From positions 7,527,605-7,591,604 of the forward strand of contig OX442321.1 in the NCBI GenBank assembly GCA_949358305.1: DNA of 64,000 nucleotides, in the 5' to 3' direction. The stretch is from Strigamia acuminata. Taxonomy: Eukaryota > Arthropoda > Chilopoda > Geophilomorpha > Linotaeniidae. The notes below the pieces were generated by a model. That model had not been told where the DNA came from and did no database searches. It saw nothing but the letters and a program-made list of their open reading frames with translations. The position numbers and the translations under genes are program-made. Of the stretch, positions 1 through 10,173 are shown in pieces. Position 1 is the first letter of the stretch, and each line of letters starts with the position of its first letter.

Positions 1-2
1 TC

Positions 3-546
3 AAGGAATCTTTAAGGCGTTTTACACCAGTTCCATTAATCGGACGAAAGCTGGAAAAAGATGTAACATTAAACGGTGATGCACTACTCAATAACAAAAA
101 AGCCCATTTGTTGTTATTTTTGATAACATTTCTATTGCAGATGGCCGAATACTTCCAGCTGGTGTTGCAGTGTACATCAATATATTCAAATTACACAAAG
201 ATCCTATTGCATTTCCAAACCCAGAAAAATTTGATCCCGATAGATTTTTACCGGAAAACAGTAGAAATCAACATCCGTATGCTTTTATTCCTTTCTCGGC
301 TGGACCGAGAAACTGCATGGGTAAAATATTTGCTTAATAAACGTAAAATGGGTCAAAATAATTACTGACTCTGTTTCAGGACAAAAATTTGCAATGATGG
401 AAGAAAAAATTATACTTGCGCAAGTGTTGCATTCCTTCTCAATAAAAGCCGTTAATACGCTTGAAGAAATAAAGATAAAATTTGACTTAATCTTAAATGC
501 AGGAAATGGAATTAACCTTCAGTTCACACCTCGAGTGTGTCATTAA
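3..546 (+). CDS. Cytochrome P450, CYP4-like, C-terminal exons (5' end outside window)
   Basis: Three exons are read at 3-75, 141-320 and 380-546, with GT-AG introns at 76-140 and 321-379; the stop TAA is at 544-546. The spliced frame holds the P450 C-terminal landmarks in order. The K-helix ExxR motif appears as KESLRR, then the PERF-type segment FDPDRFLPE, then the haem-binding loop [11 protein letters not shown], whose cysteine is the fifth haem ligand. The stretch after the loop (QKFAMMEEK) is typical of CYP4 enzymes. Members are microsomal monooxygenases that oxidise fatty acids, hormones or xenobiotics; the substrate cannot be read from sequence. The N-terminal two thirds lie before position 1. 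No defect is seen in the visible exons. A copy of the last coding bases and 3' flank recurs at 11985-12077. Confidence 0.93.
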
Positions 547-1871
547 TAAGCATGTGTAATATAATTAAACTTAATTGTTGGTACAACCGGAAATAACCAC
601 ATTCATTTAAACGTTGAGAAAGAAGAAATGTCACTCATTTTAATCATCCATTTGTACAATGACTGTTGTCAAGGACAACAACACGCAAACAATAAAGCTC
701 TTTTGTCTTTCAATCAAACAATCGCGCAATTACTTATTTCAGTGTTTAAATTCATTCACATTAATTCAATAAAACAATCCATATTTATTTATTTCAAAAA
801 GTGTGTCTGAATTTATCGCCCACACGCAAAAATGTTTGAATCTGAACTGTAGATCCAATAAACGTTAATTTAATACAGTATTCCTATTGCATTCTTTCTA
901 TGGGCGATAAATTGGGTCTAATTAAGAGAAATTGTAACTCATAATTCATATTTGGAAACATAGATGGCGTTACTGTTTCCCAATCAAAAACTGTCTCTGG
1001 TCGCTAGCGTCATCTAGAGACGACCGAATGAAACATTACCATATTGAATATCGCCATTTTTTTGCTCCCTGCAAGGATCATTTTTTTAATCCTTTTTATA
1101 CTTTTAATTTCATTTAGAAAAATTTGTAAACAGATTTTATTCAAAAATAAATGACTAATTAAACTAACATGATTTTTTAATAGTAAAACCTTTTTTTTCA
1201 AAAATATATTAATTAACGTGTAAGAACACTTGTTACATCTTCGAGTTGAAAAAATTTTAGAAATAACTCGTGTTAAACATATCAACAAATAATGTAAATT
1301 TGTACGAGAACAATTCGCCTAGAAGCAATTTTACAAATCTTTAAATGTATATTGTTGCCTTTTAAACATTTTCTACGTTTTCCTTTACTATCTGATTGCC
1401 ATCACCAGACTGTGCTTGCATTTCTGTTGTTTATCTTCACATCATCATTATCATTGTAAAATTTAGGCTAAAAAGTAAATAAACAAATAAACAAAACATA
1501 TTTTTTAAATAAACAAAATTGTAATACCATTTGAGAAATTTTTTCATCCTGATCCGCAGCATCCATCTTCAAATCATCGTCTTCGTCACTGTCATCTCCG
1601 CCCGACGATACATACGATTTGGCTTCATTATTTGCGATATCCGCTTTCCACAGTTGATCGTAACAGGCGATTTAACATATTTTTACAACAAAAAAAAAAA
1701 ATATTTTTACAATATATTAAATGTTTTTACAAGAAAAAAAATAAATTATCTGACAAAATAAATTTAAAAAATTTGAAAAAAAATTTGCAAAAACATTTTT
1801 AACGAAGACTTCTTTATAACTTCTTAATGACAAACGTTTCGACGTGCTTCACTTAAACGTACCACCTTATT
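547..1871. other. Spacer with dispersed-repeat fragments
   Basis: AT-rich sequence downstream of the P450, with AATAAA-type signals near 690. Positions 808-830 and 900-915 carry pieces of the GCGATAAATT satellite motif that forms the large arrays at 44.6-46.6 kb and 53.3-55.5 kb. Positions 961-1049 are a minus-strand copy of a dispersed repeat described separately. A minus-strand stretch at 1542-1665 reads as an acidic exon-like segment (GDDSDEDDDLK) ending at a plausible GT donor, but no clean acceptor or partner exon was found, so it is not called a gene. Confidence 0.6.
961..1049 (-). repeat. Dispersed ~90-bp repeat, copy 1
   Basis: The reverse complement matches 44366-44456 and 52976-53066. 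All three share blocks such as CGTCTCnAGATG, GCGACCAGrGAC and the terminal GCCATCTATG. The copy here is in opposite orientation and diverged by point changes. Confidence 0.75.
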
Positions 1872-2748
1872 TTGAAATTCTTTATTGTTCCACTTATTGA
1901 CTGCCTTTCGGACCATTCGTTTATTGACTATTACACGTGCTCGGTGTGCGAGCAGAGATTTTGGAGACCTTCTGCGTTCCTTCTGCACCTCTACGGATAC
2001 CACAAGGAGCCCTGCTCGATTATCCTCCACGTGTGTACGTACTGCCAACGAAAATTTGTGAAGAAATCCAACTTGACGAACCATTTGAGAATGCGCAACG
2101 AGGAGAAAGGGCTGTTGAGGAAGGAGTTTTCGTGCAACAAGTGCAACCGCACGTTCAGCACGAAGACGCACCAGATTATCCACACGCAGATGCACGACAG
2201 CGACGAGTTGATCTGTCCCATTTGCTCGAAACAGTTCACGTCGCTCGTGTGTCTGCAGGTGAATTGCAGGTGCGCGAGGTGACTTTCACGAGTCAGAGAT
2301 CGCGTATTCGGCATTTGAAGGATGCGAGGTGAACCCGGGCATCTGCGAGGAGTGCGGCTACGGGTTCGTGTCGGTCGGGGATTTGGAAGATCATTTGCCG
2401 GTTTGTAAGATGAATGCGGAGTCGGAACAGGAGCAGAATCCTGGAGAGATTGCGTTGGAGGTTGTGAGTGGGATGGAGAAACCGGTGGCCGAGTTAGATG
2501 CCGGGGCTATTTTGGAGACTTCGGACGCTGTTACACAGATTTGTGCGGCGGAGGAACGGATGATTTGCGTGCCGGAGTTGGGGAATGAAAGGACTTTGAT
2601 TGTGGATTTGCCGGCGAATGTTGAAGGTGCTAATGTTACTATTCTAGCCACGTCGTTCGTTTGTGCCGTTGATGAGAATTTGTACTATCAAGTTGTGTTC
2701 CGAGTAGTTTTGGATTTTTTTAATTACTTGGTGATTTTGTTATTGTGA
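1872..2748 (+). pseudogene. C2H2 zinc-finger gene, frameshifted (pseudogene or sequence error)
   Basis: The first frame from about 1872 to 2282 encodes three recognisable C2H2 fingers: YTCSVCEQRFWRPSAF followed by HLYGYH; HVCTYCQRKFVKKSNLTNHL, whose last histidine is replaced by Arg; and FSCNKCNRTFSTKTHQIIHTQMH. A fourth finger begins (ICPICSKQF) and the frame then stops at 2280-2282. A second frame carries a finger-like tail, FTSQRSRIRHLK, ending at 2328-2330. The third frame, from about 2329, resumes with ICEECGYGFVSVGDLEDHL and continues into an acidic tail ending at 2748. No splice sites explain the frame changes; the apparent GT/AG pair at 2257-2269 is far too short. No ATG start is seen. 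The intact ancestor would have been a nuclear DNA-binding protein. A decayed copy or an assembly indel are both possible. Confidence 0.6.
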
Positions 2749-4535
2749 TGTGGAGTTTGATGGAAAGAGAGTATAATTTCTGTTGGAATAAATTTCAAAA
2801 TGGCGGTTTATTTTGATTTTGGTTGTCAAAGTGTGTCACTAGTTGGCGCTGCTGCGAAAAGGGAGAGGTGGATGGAATGGGATGTTGGAATTTTTTACCC
2901 GACTGGGACCTGCCAGACTCGGCCTGACACGTGCCTGTACCAAAAGTAAGTATTATCAAGATACCGTGCGCTGACTGTAGTACAGTACATGTGTTATTAT
3001 TGCAGTTTTATGGATTTTTTCGATTTGTTTGGAACGTCGAGTGAGTTATTCTAGCTGTAGTTGTGTTTGTATTTTAAATAAGAAGTTGAGGGATTCTTTG
3101 TGCGCCTGTCATACATTGTTTTGAATGCTCGAAAAATAAAATTGGTCTTTATGACTTATTGCTTTTTAAGTTTTGGTGCCATGTGGTTGCCTGGGAAATT
3201 GAAAAAAAGACGTTGATACTGTGACTCCCGGACACTGGACTCCGTCCCCTGTCCCTATCGGTAGTCATCCTTCCACCGTAAGGAGGCGTCCCGTTATCTG
3301 TTAGGGGTTAACGGATTGGCTCCCGTTAATCCCCATTGTACGCCATTTTGTTTTTGATCGAAGCTGTACGTACGTTACTGACTCACAGATACAATGGTTC
3401 AAATTGCACATGAGCAACAGTTGGATTTTGGAAAAGTTTTTGGTCATTTAAAGTTGAAATCGAATTTACTTGATTTCTGAAAATCTGATGCGCCACCTAC
3501 AAATTGAAAATTGAATTCATAAGTTGGTGGCCCTGAGCCGCCGCCAGAAAAGTTTTAGTTTTCAATTTTCAAAATTTAAATTAGGACCAGGAATAGTGGC
3601 AATGGTGAGAAGAGGAGTTAAAACTACAGTAACAGAAAAACTACAAAAGTAGGGATCATCGTAACCATGCGGCCACCAGGTTGACTGGAAAATACAGGAT
3701 GCGAGGTTGAAGAAATGTAGACGAAAAAGAGATAATTCACTTTTATAAGTCAAAGAAGTGATTTCAATTTCACTTAATCTTAATCCTTATTGGAATTCTC
3801 AGAGAAACCATCCTATCAGTTGGAATGTCAGCCCATGTGGCAATGTAAAGTATGAAAGATTAAGAACTACACCCCAATTTTTGCCTTTATTCTTCACACT
3901 CAAAAAATATACAGTATACAGAAATAAGAGAATCATACACAAATAATTGATGGAATGTCAGTACACCTGATAAAGCCATCCGCAAATGCATTTATTCCAT
4001 CTGAAAATACATTTTTTTGCTTGAAAATGTCATTTTTGAAGTTTATGACCATCCTCTGAGCCACTGATCACTTTGAAAATAAAAACTACGTTTCAGAAAT
4101 CAAATTCCAAACTAAAACACAAATGTAGACGAAAAAGAGATAATTCAATTTTATCAATCACAAAAACCCACAAGACAAATTCAATTTCAAATGAAAAATG
4201 CAAACCAAAATTTGAATAACCACCAAAAAGCTCCAAAAGGCGCATCAAATAATATTCTTATCAAATAAATACTCATCTGCCACATAACTGAAGAAATACA
4301 CAAGAAAATACATTTCGAACTAAGCTACAGTAGGCCTAAAATGGCGCAAACCATTAGCAAAAGAACATATGTAAGAAAATAAATGGATCATTTTTCAAAG
4401 AAATAAGAATTCAAACTTGCTGAGAAATTGGCGAAAATGTTAATCCCGTGTTTATGAAACCAAACAACTTTTTGGAAATCAAACCCGAATTAAATAACGT
4501 GAAAAAACGTGAAAAACGAACACAGCATGTCGAAC
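2749..4535. other. Intergenic spacer, no gene recognised
   Basis: A possible poly(A) signal for the zinc-finger locus lies at about 2788. A transposon terminus is at 2954-2979 (separate entry). A short word, GTAGACGAAAAAGAGATAAT, occurs at about 3717 and again at 4126, so part of this region is internally duplicated. Open frames here are short, lack family features and are not called. Confidence 0.5.
2954..2979. mobile_element. Solitary terminus of the 30-kb MITE family
   Basis: The segment ATCAAGATACCGTGCGCTGA, continuing to CTGTA, matches the right terminal inverted repeat of the element at 30011-30342 with two mismatches. No partner terminus was found nearby, so this is a truncated copy or a solo end. 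Confidence 0.6.
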
Positions 4536-5266
4536 GGGTGGCCCCCAAAATGTCTAATCCCAGAATGTCTAAGCCGAAATGTCTAATCCAAAATGTCTAA
4601 TGCCAAAATTTTTTTTTTCCATTTTTATTCCGCAGAAGAAAAACAACTATTAATAAAAACAAAAAACATACAATTTTTTATAATTACCGGTAATTCGTTT
4701 ATTACGGTATTTTAAGATTACAAAAGAAAACACGAAATACAATTATAATTTCACATTGTGAGCAATACCATGCAGATAATGTAAACCAACCATTCTTTTT
4801 TTGTATTTTATTTGAATTTCTTCGATGTTCGAAAATGTCCTCGTAATCACGTTCTTTGTTATGTTGTATAACAATAACACGTGTGTTGTATCGAATCAAT
4901 GGTGTTGTGAACTTGTTATTTATTACTTTAGATTATCTGCGTGGTATTGCTCACAATGTGAAATTATAATTGTATTTCATGTTTTCTTAAAATAATAAAC
5001 GAATTAATTATAAAAAAAATTGTATTTTATTGTTTCTATTGATAATTGTTTTTCTTCTGCGGAATAAAAGTAGAAAACAAAAATTTTTATGTCAAATTTG
5101 GAGATTCATAAAAAATAAAATTATTAGACATTTTGGCATTAGACATTATTTGATTTTGTCATTAGACATTTTGGATTAGACATTTTGGCCATTAGACATT
5201 TCGGCTTAGACATTTTGGTATTAGACATTTTGTCATTAGACATTTTGGGGTGGGTCTATGTCGAAC
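4527..5266. mobile_element. Foldback DNA transposon (MULE-like), 722 bp, with 9-bp TSD
   Basis: Direct repeats ATGTCGAAC at 4527-4535 and 5258-5266 flank an element at 4536-5257. The two arms are inverted copies. The left begins with GGGTGGCCCCCAAAATG and the right, read on the minus strand, begins with AGACCCACCCCAAAATG. Both ends consist of several tandem copies of a motif around CAAAATGTCTAAT, followed by matching inner blocks (for example CTCACAATGTGAAATTATAA on the right against its complement on the left). No transposase is encoded. A 9-bp duplication with long inverted arms is characteristic of Mutator-like elements; the superfamily assignment is inference. Confidence 0.8.
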
Positions 5267-5594
5267 AGCAAAATCTTGCTGTTCACCTCGCCTCGTGCTG
5301 ATCGAGACGAAATTACGTGCCAGATTATTGTTTAGCATCTCGTATTGTTTATAGCATCGTCATAAAACGACCAAAACAATTTTATTTTTAATTTTAATTT
5401 TAATTTTTTCAATTTTTCAATTTTATTTCAAGTTTTTCAATTGTATTTTAAGTTTGCCGTATTGCCAACTCAAATCACAAAAGATGTCTCTTTAATGTTT
5501 AAAGTAAATGTTTTTTTTAGTGTTTATTGTACTGTATTTCAAAATGTGCATTACACCTAGTAGCAAAATGTACTTCAGGATAAAACCCAAAAAC
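5267..5594. other. Spacer between foldback element and LTR retrotransposon
   Basis: AT-rich sequence with runs of TTTTAATTTT and no open frame or motif that could be supported. Confidence 0.5.
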
Positions 5595-5777
5595 TGTTGT
5601 ATATTAGTAAAGTGGCACACACATCAAATGGTAGACGGTGTTTATTACTGCTAGCTGCTAGACTATAGTACACCAGAGTGAGTTCACAGCTCATTCATAC
5701 ATATGGTCACATGGTTTACACTTTACATAATTCGCCGCCAGAGGGCGATACCCAAATTCTCATATCGATACATAACA
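5595..5777 (-). repeat. 3' LTR of the Gypsy element
   Basis: 183 bp, bounded by TG/CA on the minus strand, and the same as 9975-10157 at every position compared. Confidence 0.95.
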
Positions 5778-5791
5778 ATATTTCCCCCCAC
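5778..5791 (-). other. Polypurine tract
   Basis: The minus strand reads GTGGGGGGAAATAT directly against the 3' LTR, the position where plus-strand DNA synthesis of an LTR element is primed. Confidence 0.8.
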
Positions 5792-5825
5792 AACAATGAA
5801 TGATAAATTCGACAATTTCTATGTT

Positions 5826-8800
5826 TCACAATCTTAGTCTATCCGGTTCCTTCAATAGCTCTCTTGCACGCAATCCAGGACGTCTCGGTACACAGTCACC
5901 TGGATTGTTTTGAATGTCATTGTTCGCACGAGGTTCCACGATGTCCCGAACTAACTCCGGCATCTGGACCTCTTCGGCCTCGGCGTTCTCCAAGTCTGGT
6001 GCCGTTTGTTCCTGATCACTATCGAGCTCCTCCACGTCAACCCGACCGTCCACATCATTCCGAGTCGTTCCCCCAGCAGGCATCTCACGGTCCAAATGCA
6101 TCTGATCGATATGGACCGTCCTCAAAACCGAACCGACAGCCACAACGTACGTCCTCGAGCTCTGAACGGAGCTAATGATTCCGCGCACCCACTCTGGACC
6201 GCGCGTATGATACCTCTTTATCCATACCGCCTGGCCGACTTCAAAAACACGGGCATCACGCCCCGTCTGCGCGTTATGAATCTTATCCAATTGTTCGTGA
6301 ACATGGCGCCTCACATCCGGCCTCACCAAAGAGAACCGCGTTCGAACATTCCTACAAATAAACAACTCAGCAGGGGTCTTACCCGTCACCGCGTGTGGAG
6401 TATTCCGATATCGCAATAAAAATCTCGTAATCTTATGACTTGTAGTCGTATTGTCTTTTACATCGGTCATCATACGCTCCAACGACTCCTTAAATGTCCG
6501 CACGGCCCTCTCCGCTGCGCCATTAGAGGCGGGATGGTATGCCGGCACCAACGTCTGCTTGATCCCGTTCATTGCCAAAAACGTCGCAAATTCCACGGAT
6601 GAAAACTGAGGACCGTTGTCCGACACCAACTCAACCGGAACCCCGAAATCCGCGAACTTCCACCGTAAGACCTCTATGGTTCGCTCTGATGTTGTTGTCG
6701 TCATGGGAATCACATCGATCCACTTCGAAAAACTATCATATATGATTAAATAGTGTATCTTTCGCAACTCGGCGAAATCGATGTGTATACGCTCGTACGG
6801 GCCGGACGGCCACGACCACGACCTGAAAGGCGCTTCCGGGGGATCAGCCTGGCATTGCTGGCACGCATGACACTTCCTCGCAACACTCTCAATCTCCGCA
6901 TCCAAACCCGGCCACCATACGTACGCACGCGCGATCGACTTCATTTTTACCATTCCCGAGTGAGTATCGTGTAATAAATCCAAAATGTGCGGGCGATATT
7001 TCGTCGGAATCACCACTCGCATTCCCCACACAATACACCCGCCATCGACAGACAGTTCCTCTCGCCGACGTGAAAACGGCGCAATCTCCGGGTCGCTTAC
7101 GCCATCCGGCCATCCGTCCCCAAGATAACGCAAAACCGATCCCAAAACTTTGTCATTCCTTGTCGCAGCACCAATATTCTTCGCCACAATTGGCATCTCA
7201 TCGATAAACGATAGTTTAAATATGTGCGACTCGATGCCAACGACGCCGTCCGACACCGGCATGCGAGACAACGCATCCGCATTCACGTTTTCACTTCCGC
7301 GTTTGTATTCAATTTTATACCTGAATGTGGACAATAAAAGCGCCCAGCGACGAATGCGCTCAGCGGCCAACGTCGGGATCCCCCGTTTGTCGCCAAATAT
7401 CGCGACCAATGGAAGATGATCAGTCACCAAAGTGAAATCTCTCCCGACGAGGTACTGGTAAAACTTCTGCACTCCGCACACGATTGCCAGAGCCTCCCTT
7501 TCTCCTTGCGGATAGCCCCGCTGGGCCTGCGTCAAGGTCTGGGATGAATAGCCGATGGGGCGCTCCTCGCCGTTCGCCATGATGTGCGAAAGAATGGCGC
7601 CGACCCCGACTGGTGACGCGTCGCACGTCAATCGAAGTGGCTTACGAACGTCGTAGTGCACCAGCACCGCCTCAGATGTCAAAGCGCCCTTGCACTGTTG
7701 AAATGTTCGCTCGCACTCGTCAGTCCAATTCCATTCTACCTTGTCCTGCAAAAGACTATATAAAGGTGTTAACTTTGTTGACAAATCCTTCAGAAATTTA
7801 CAATAATAATTTAAAAGTCCCAAAAAGGAACGCAATTCAGATATATTCTTTGGCGATGGCACTTTATTTATCGCATCAATTTTGTCCGTAGTAGGATGGA
7901 TTCCATCCTTATCAATTATATGTCCCAAGTACTTGATTCTTTTCTGCAGGAACTTGCATTTCTTCCGATTCAAACAAACATTATACTTCCTGAAACGCTG
8001 AAACAAAGTTCTCAAAACCATCAAATGTTCGATTCTTGATGGCGCCGTGGTCATCGTATCATCCTGGAATGCCACGACTCTCTTCACTCCTTGAATGATC
8101 TGATCTATTGCTCGCTGGAAAATAGCCGACGCCCCGGCAAACCCATACACCAATCGTTTTGGGCGCATCAATCCCATATGCGTGTTTAACGTCAATATCT
8201 CCTGAGCCTGCTTATCCAGCTCGATCTGCTCATATGCGTCCGAACAGTCGACTGAAGAGAATTCTTCTCCTCCGCATAGTGTTGCAAAAATATCCTGCTG
8301 AGTTGGCAACGGATATTGGTTAATATCTAAACATGGGTTTACCGTGATCTTAAAGTCCCCACAGCATCGCACCGATCCATCTGGTTTGACAACATTTACC
8401 AGCGGTGTGGCCCATTCCGAATGCTCCACGCGCTCCCAGATTCCCGCATCCAAATGTCGTTGAATCTGGGCCTCGACCGCCGATTTTAGTGCATATGGCA
8501 CTGGCCGATGCTTACAAAAAACGGGCTTCGCGTCCTTGCGCAACTTAATGGTCGCCTTAAAATTTTTTATTGGCTCCTTTGTTGGTTCAAATAAACTGGA
8601 ATAATCCTTCAATAAATCCTCAACAGTGTCCGGTTTATCAGACTTCGCCTCGGTCACTGCAAAAATACTTTTCAAATCCAAACTCACTTTCTCAATCCAA
8701 TTTCGGCCAAATAGTCCCGGGCGATCACCTTTTACCACTACCAGTGGCAACACGTATCTCCTTCCCTTATACTCGATTGTGATGTCGGTCTGTCCCTCGG

Positions 8801-9944
8801 TTTCCACGACATCACCACTGTATGAAAGTAAAGTCATTTCGCATATTTTTAATGGCATTGACGGAAAATTTTCTTTAAACCACTTTCCACCCACAACAGC
8901 TATATCCGCCGCGGTGTCCAATTCCATTTCAATGCACACACCAGCTATCTTAATCGGAACCATATATTTTTTACAACTTTCGACCTTACCAATCGAATAC
9001 ACTGGATATAAGTCGAATATCGGCTGGTCTTCATCGTTTTCCGATCCCTGAACCTCGAGCTTCTTTGCGAATTTTTGCTCGGGCCGAAATGTCCGCCTTT
9101 CCTGGTTTGCGTCTTTATTTGTCCTTGACTTACATACCGGGGAAATATGTCCTATTTTCCCACATGCGTGACACGTCGCACCTACGTATTTGCACTTATC
9201 CACGGGATGATCGTATCCGCAACGATAGCATGCCTTCCGGTCCTTGCTTTTGTCAAATCTTGGCCTAAACGGGCGTTCACCGTCCAATTTGTTCACCGTA
9301 ATGACCGGTGGCACTTTAATTTGCGTCGAATCGCGTTCCACCATTTCCATGGCGGCCGCCGTATCCACTGCAACCGCTAATTTCAAATCCTTTTTAGACA
9401 GCAAACGTTTCTGGATCGTCTCATTTGCTAAACCGCATACGAATTTGTCACGTAACGCATCATTCAAAAACGTACCGTAACTGCATGTCGACGCCAATCG
9501 TCTCAATTCCACAATATAATCCGCAATCGACTCACCGGTGTTTTGGTCCCTTTTTAAAAATCTAAAACGCTCCGCAATAGTTATTGGAGCGGGTTTGTAG
9601 TGTTCAGATAACTTTTTCACAACCTCATCCCACTTCCAATCCTTCAATTCCGTGGGTTGCATGAGATTCCTCAGCAATTTGTATGCGGCTGGACCAATTA
9701 CCGCCATTAACGTGGATAACTGTTTTTCATCCCCAATGTCGTTTGCCGCGAAAAAATACTTCAGGCGTTCCAAATACAGGTCGAATTCCTCCCTCGCCTC
9801 ATCGAATTCACCAATTTTCCCAATAACGGCCGACATTCTCGTTCGCTGCGTCCTTGCGAAGGTCACACACACCAAAATGGCGCACCGCACTAACCTTCTC
9901 ACAAATACACGCTTTTTATGCCGCGACGCACAAACTTCACACAC
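5826..9944 (-). CDS. gag-pol: Gag-Pol polyprotein of Ty3/Gypsy retrotransposon
   Basis: One uninterrupted frame of 1372 codons; the likely start is Met37 (9836), because the first 36 residues lack Gag character. In order: a retrotransposon Gag region (about residues 60-200); two CCHC zinc knuckles (239-252 and 258-271); an aspartic protease with active-site DTA (343-345); reverse transcriptase (about 480-665) with FQDD at 626-629 in place of the usual Y-x-DD; RNase H (about 770-895, with D775 and D842); integrase with an HHCC zinc site (H992, H995, C1025, C1028) and a DDE core (D1056, D1109, E1145). The order protease-RT-RNase H-integrase defines Ty3/Gypsy. All catalytic signatures are present, so the copy could be active. 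No envelope gene is seen. Confidence 0.96.
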   Translation of the reverse strand: MCEVCASRHKKRVFVRRLVRCAILVCVTFARTQRTRMSAVIGKIGEFDEAREEFDLYLERLKYFFAANDIGDEKQLSTLMAVIGPAAYKLLRNLMQPTELKDWKWDEVVKKLSEHYKPAPITIAERFRFLKRDQNTGESIADYIVELRRLASTCSYGTFLNDALRDKFVCGLANETIQKRLLSKKDLKLAVAVDTAAAMEMVERDSTQIKVPPVITVNKLDGERPFRPRFDKSKDRKACYRCGYDHPVDKCKYVGATCHACGKIGHISPVCKSRTNKDANQERRTFRPEQKFAKKLEVQGSENDEDQPIFDLYPVYSIGKVESCKKYMVPIKIAGVCIEMELDTAADIAVVGGKWFKENFPSMPLKICEMTLLSYSGDVVETEGQTDITIEYKGRRYVLPLVVVKGDRPGLFGRNWIEKVSLDLKSIFAVTEAKSDKPDTVEDLLKDYSSLFEPTKEPIKNFKATIKLRKDAKPVFCKHRPVPYALKSAVEAQIQRHLDAGIWERVEHSEWATPLVNVVKPDGSVRCCGDFKITVNPCLDINQYPLPTQQDIFATLCGGEEFSSVDCSDAYEQIELDKQAQEILTLNTHMGLMRPKRLVYGFAGASAIFQRAIDQIIQGVKRVVAFQDDTMTTAPSRIEHLMVLRTLFQRFRKYNVCLNRKKCKFLQKRIKYLGHIIDKDGIHPTTDKIDAINKVPSPKNISELRSFLGLLNYYCKFLKDLSTKLTPLYSLLQDKVEWNWTDECERTFQQCKGALTSEAVLVHYDVRKPLRLTCDASPVGVGAILSHIMANGEERPIGYSSQTLTQAQRGYPQGEREALAIVCGVQKFYQYLVGRDFTLVTDHLPLVAIFGDKRGIPTLAAERIRRWALLLSTFRYKIEYKRGSENVNADALSRMPVSDGVVGIESHIFKLSFIDEMPIVAKNIGAATRNDKVLGSVLRYLGDGWPDGVSDPEIAPFSRRREELSVDGGCIVWGMRVVIPTKYRPHILDLLHDTHSGMVKMKSIARAYVWWPGLDAEIESVARKCHACQQCQADPPEAPFRSWSWPSGPYERIHIDFAELRKIHYLIIYDSFSKWIDVIPMTTTTSERTIEVLRWKFADFGVPVELVSDNGPQFSSVEFATFLAMNGIKQTLVPAYHPASNGAAERAVRTFKESLERMMTDVKDNTTTSHKITRFLLRYRNTPHAVTGKTPAELFICRNVRTRFSLVRPDVRRHVHEQLDKIHNAQTGRDARVFEVGQAVWIKRYHTRGPEWVRGIISSVQSSRTYVVAVGSVLRTVHIDQMHLDREMPAGGTTRNDVDGRVDVEELDSDQEQTAPDLENAEAEEVQMPELVRDIVEPRANNDIQNNPGDCVPRRPGLRARELLKEPDRLRL

Positions 9945-9958
9945 GAACCGAATTCAGT

Positions 9959-9973
9959 CCAACCTCGTCGCCA
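9959..9973 (-). other. Primer-binding site, tRNA-Ser(GCU)-like
   Basis: One base inside the 5' LTR the minus strand reads TGGCGACGAGGTTGG. This is complementary, with one mismatch, to the CCA-tailed 3' end of animal tRNA-Ser(GCU) (CCATCCTCGTCG plus CCA, recalled from the family). Confidence 0.7.
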
Positions 9974-9974
9974 T

Positions 9975-10157
9975 TGTTGTATATTAGTAAAGTGGCACAC
10001 ACATCAAATGGTAGACGGTGTTTATTACTGCTAGCTGCTAGACTATAGTACACCAGAGTGAGTTCACAGCTCATTCATACATATGGTCACATGGTTTACA
10101 CTTTACATAATTCGCCGCCAGAGGGCGATACCCAAATTCTCATATCGATACATAACA
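9975..10157 (-). repeat. 5' LTR of the Gypsy element
   Basis: 183 bp, same sequence and orientation as 5595-5777. Confidence 0.95.
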
Positions 10158-10173
10158 GCACTCAAGAATTGCA

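Larger units (their letters stand above)
5595..10157 (-). mobile_element. Ty3/Gypsy LTR retrotransposon, structurally complete
   Basis: Two direct 183-bp LTRs (5595-5777 and 9975-10157) look identical base for base. Each begins TGTTGTATATTAG and ends GATACATAACA on the plus strand. The coding strand is minus, so the 5' LTR is the right one. A primer-binding site and a polypurine tract sit in the expected places and a single open reading frame fills the interior. Identical LTRs indicate a recent insertion. The flanks (AAAAC before 5595, GCACT after 10157) do not form a target-site duplication. Affinity to the Mag/K02A2.6-like side of Ty3/Gypsy is inferred from the gag-pol layout. Confidence 0.95.

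Noticed and set aside
1531-1761. Plus frame at 1531 and acidic minus-strand exon-like segment at 1542-1665
   Set aside because: The minus-strand segment looks coding (acidic run, GT donor) but has an in-frame stop just upstream with no acceptor between and no convincing partner exon.
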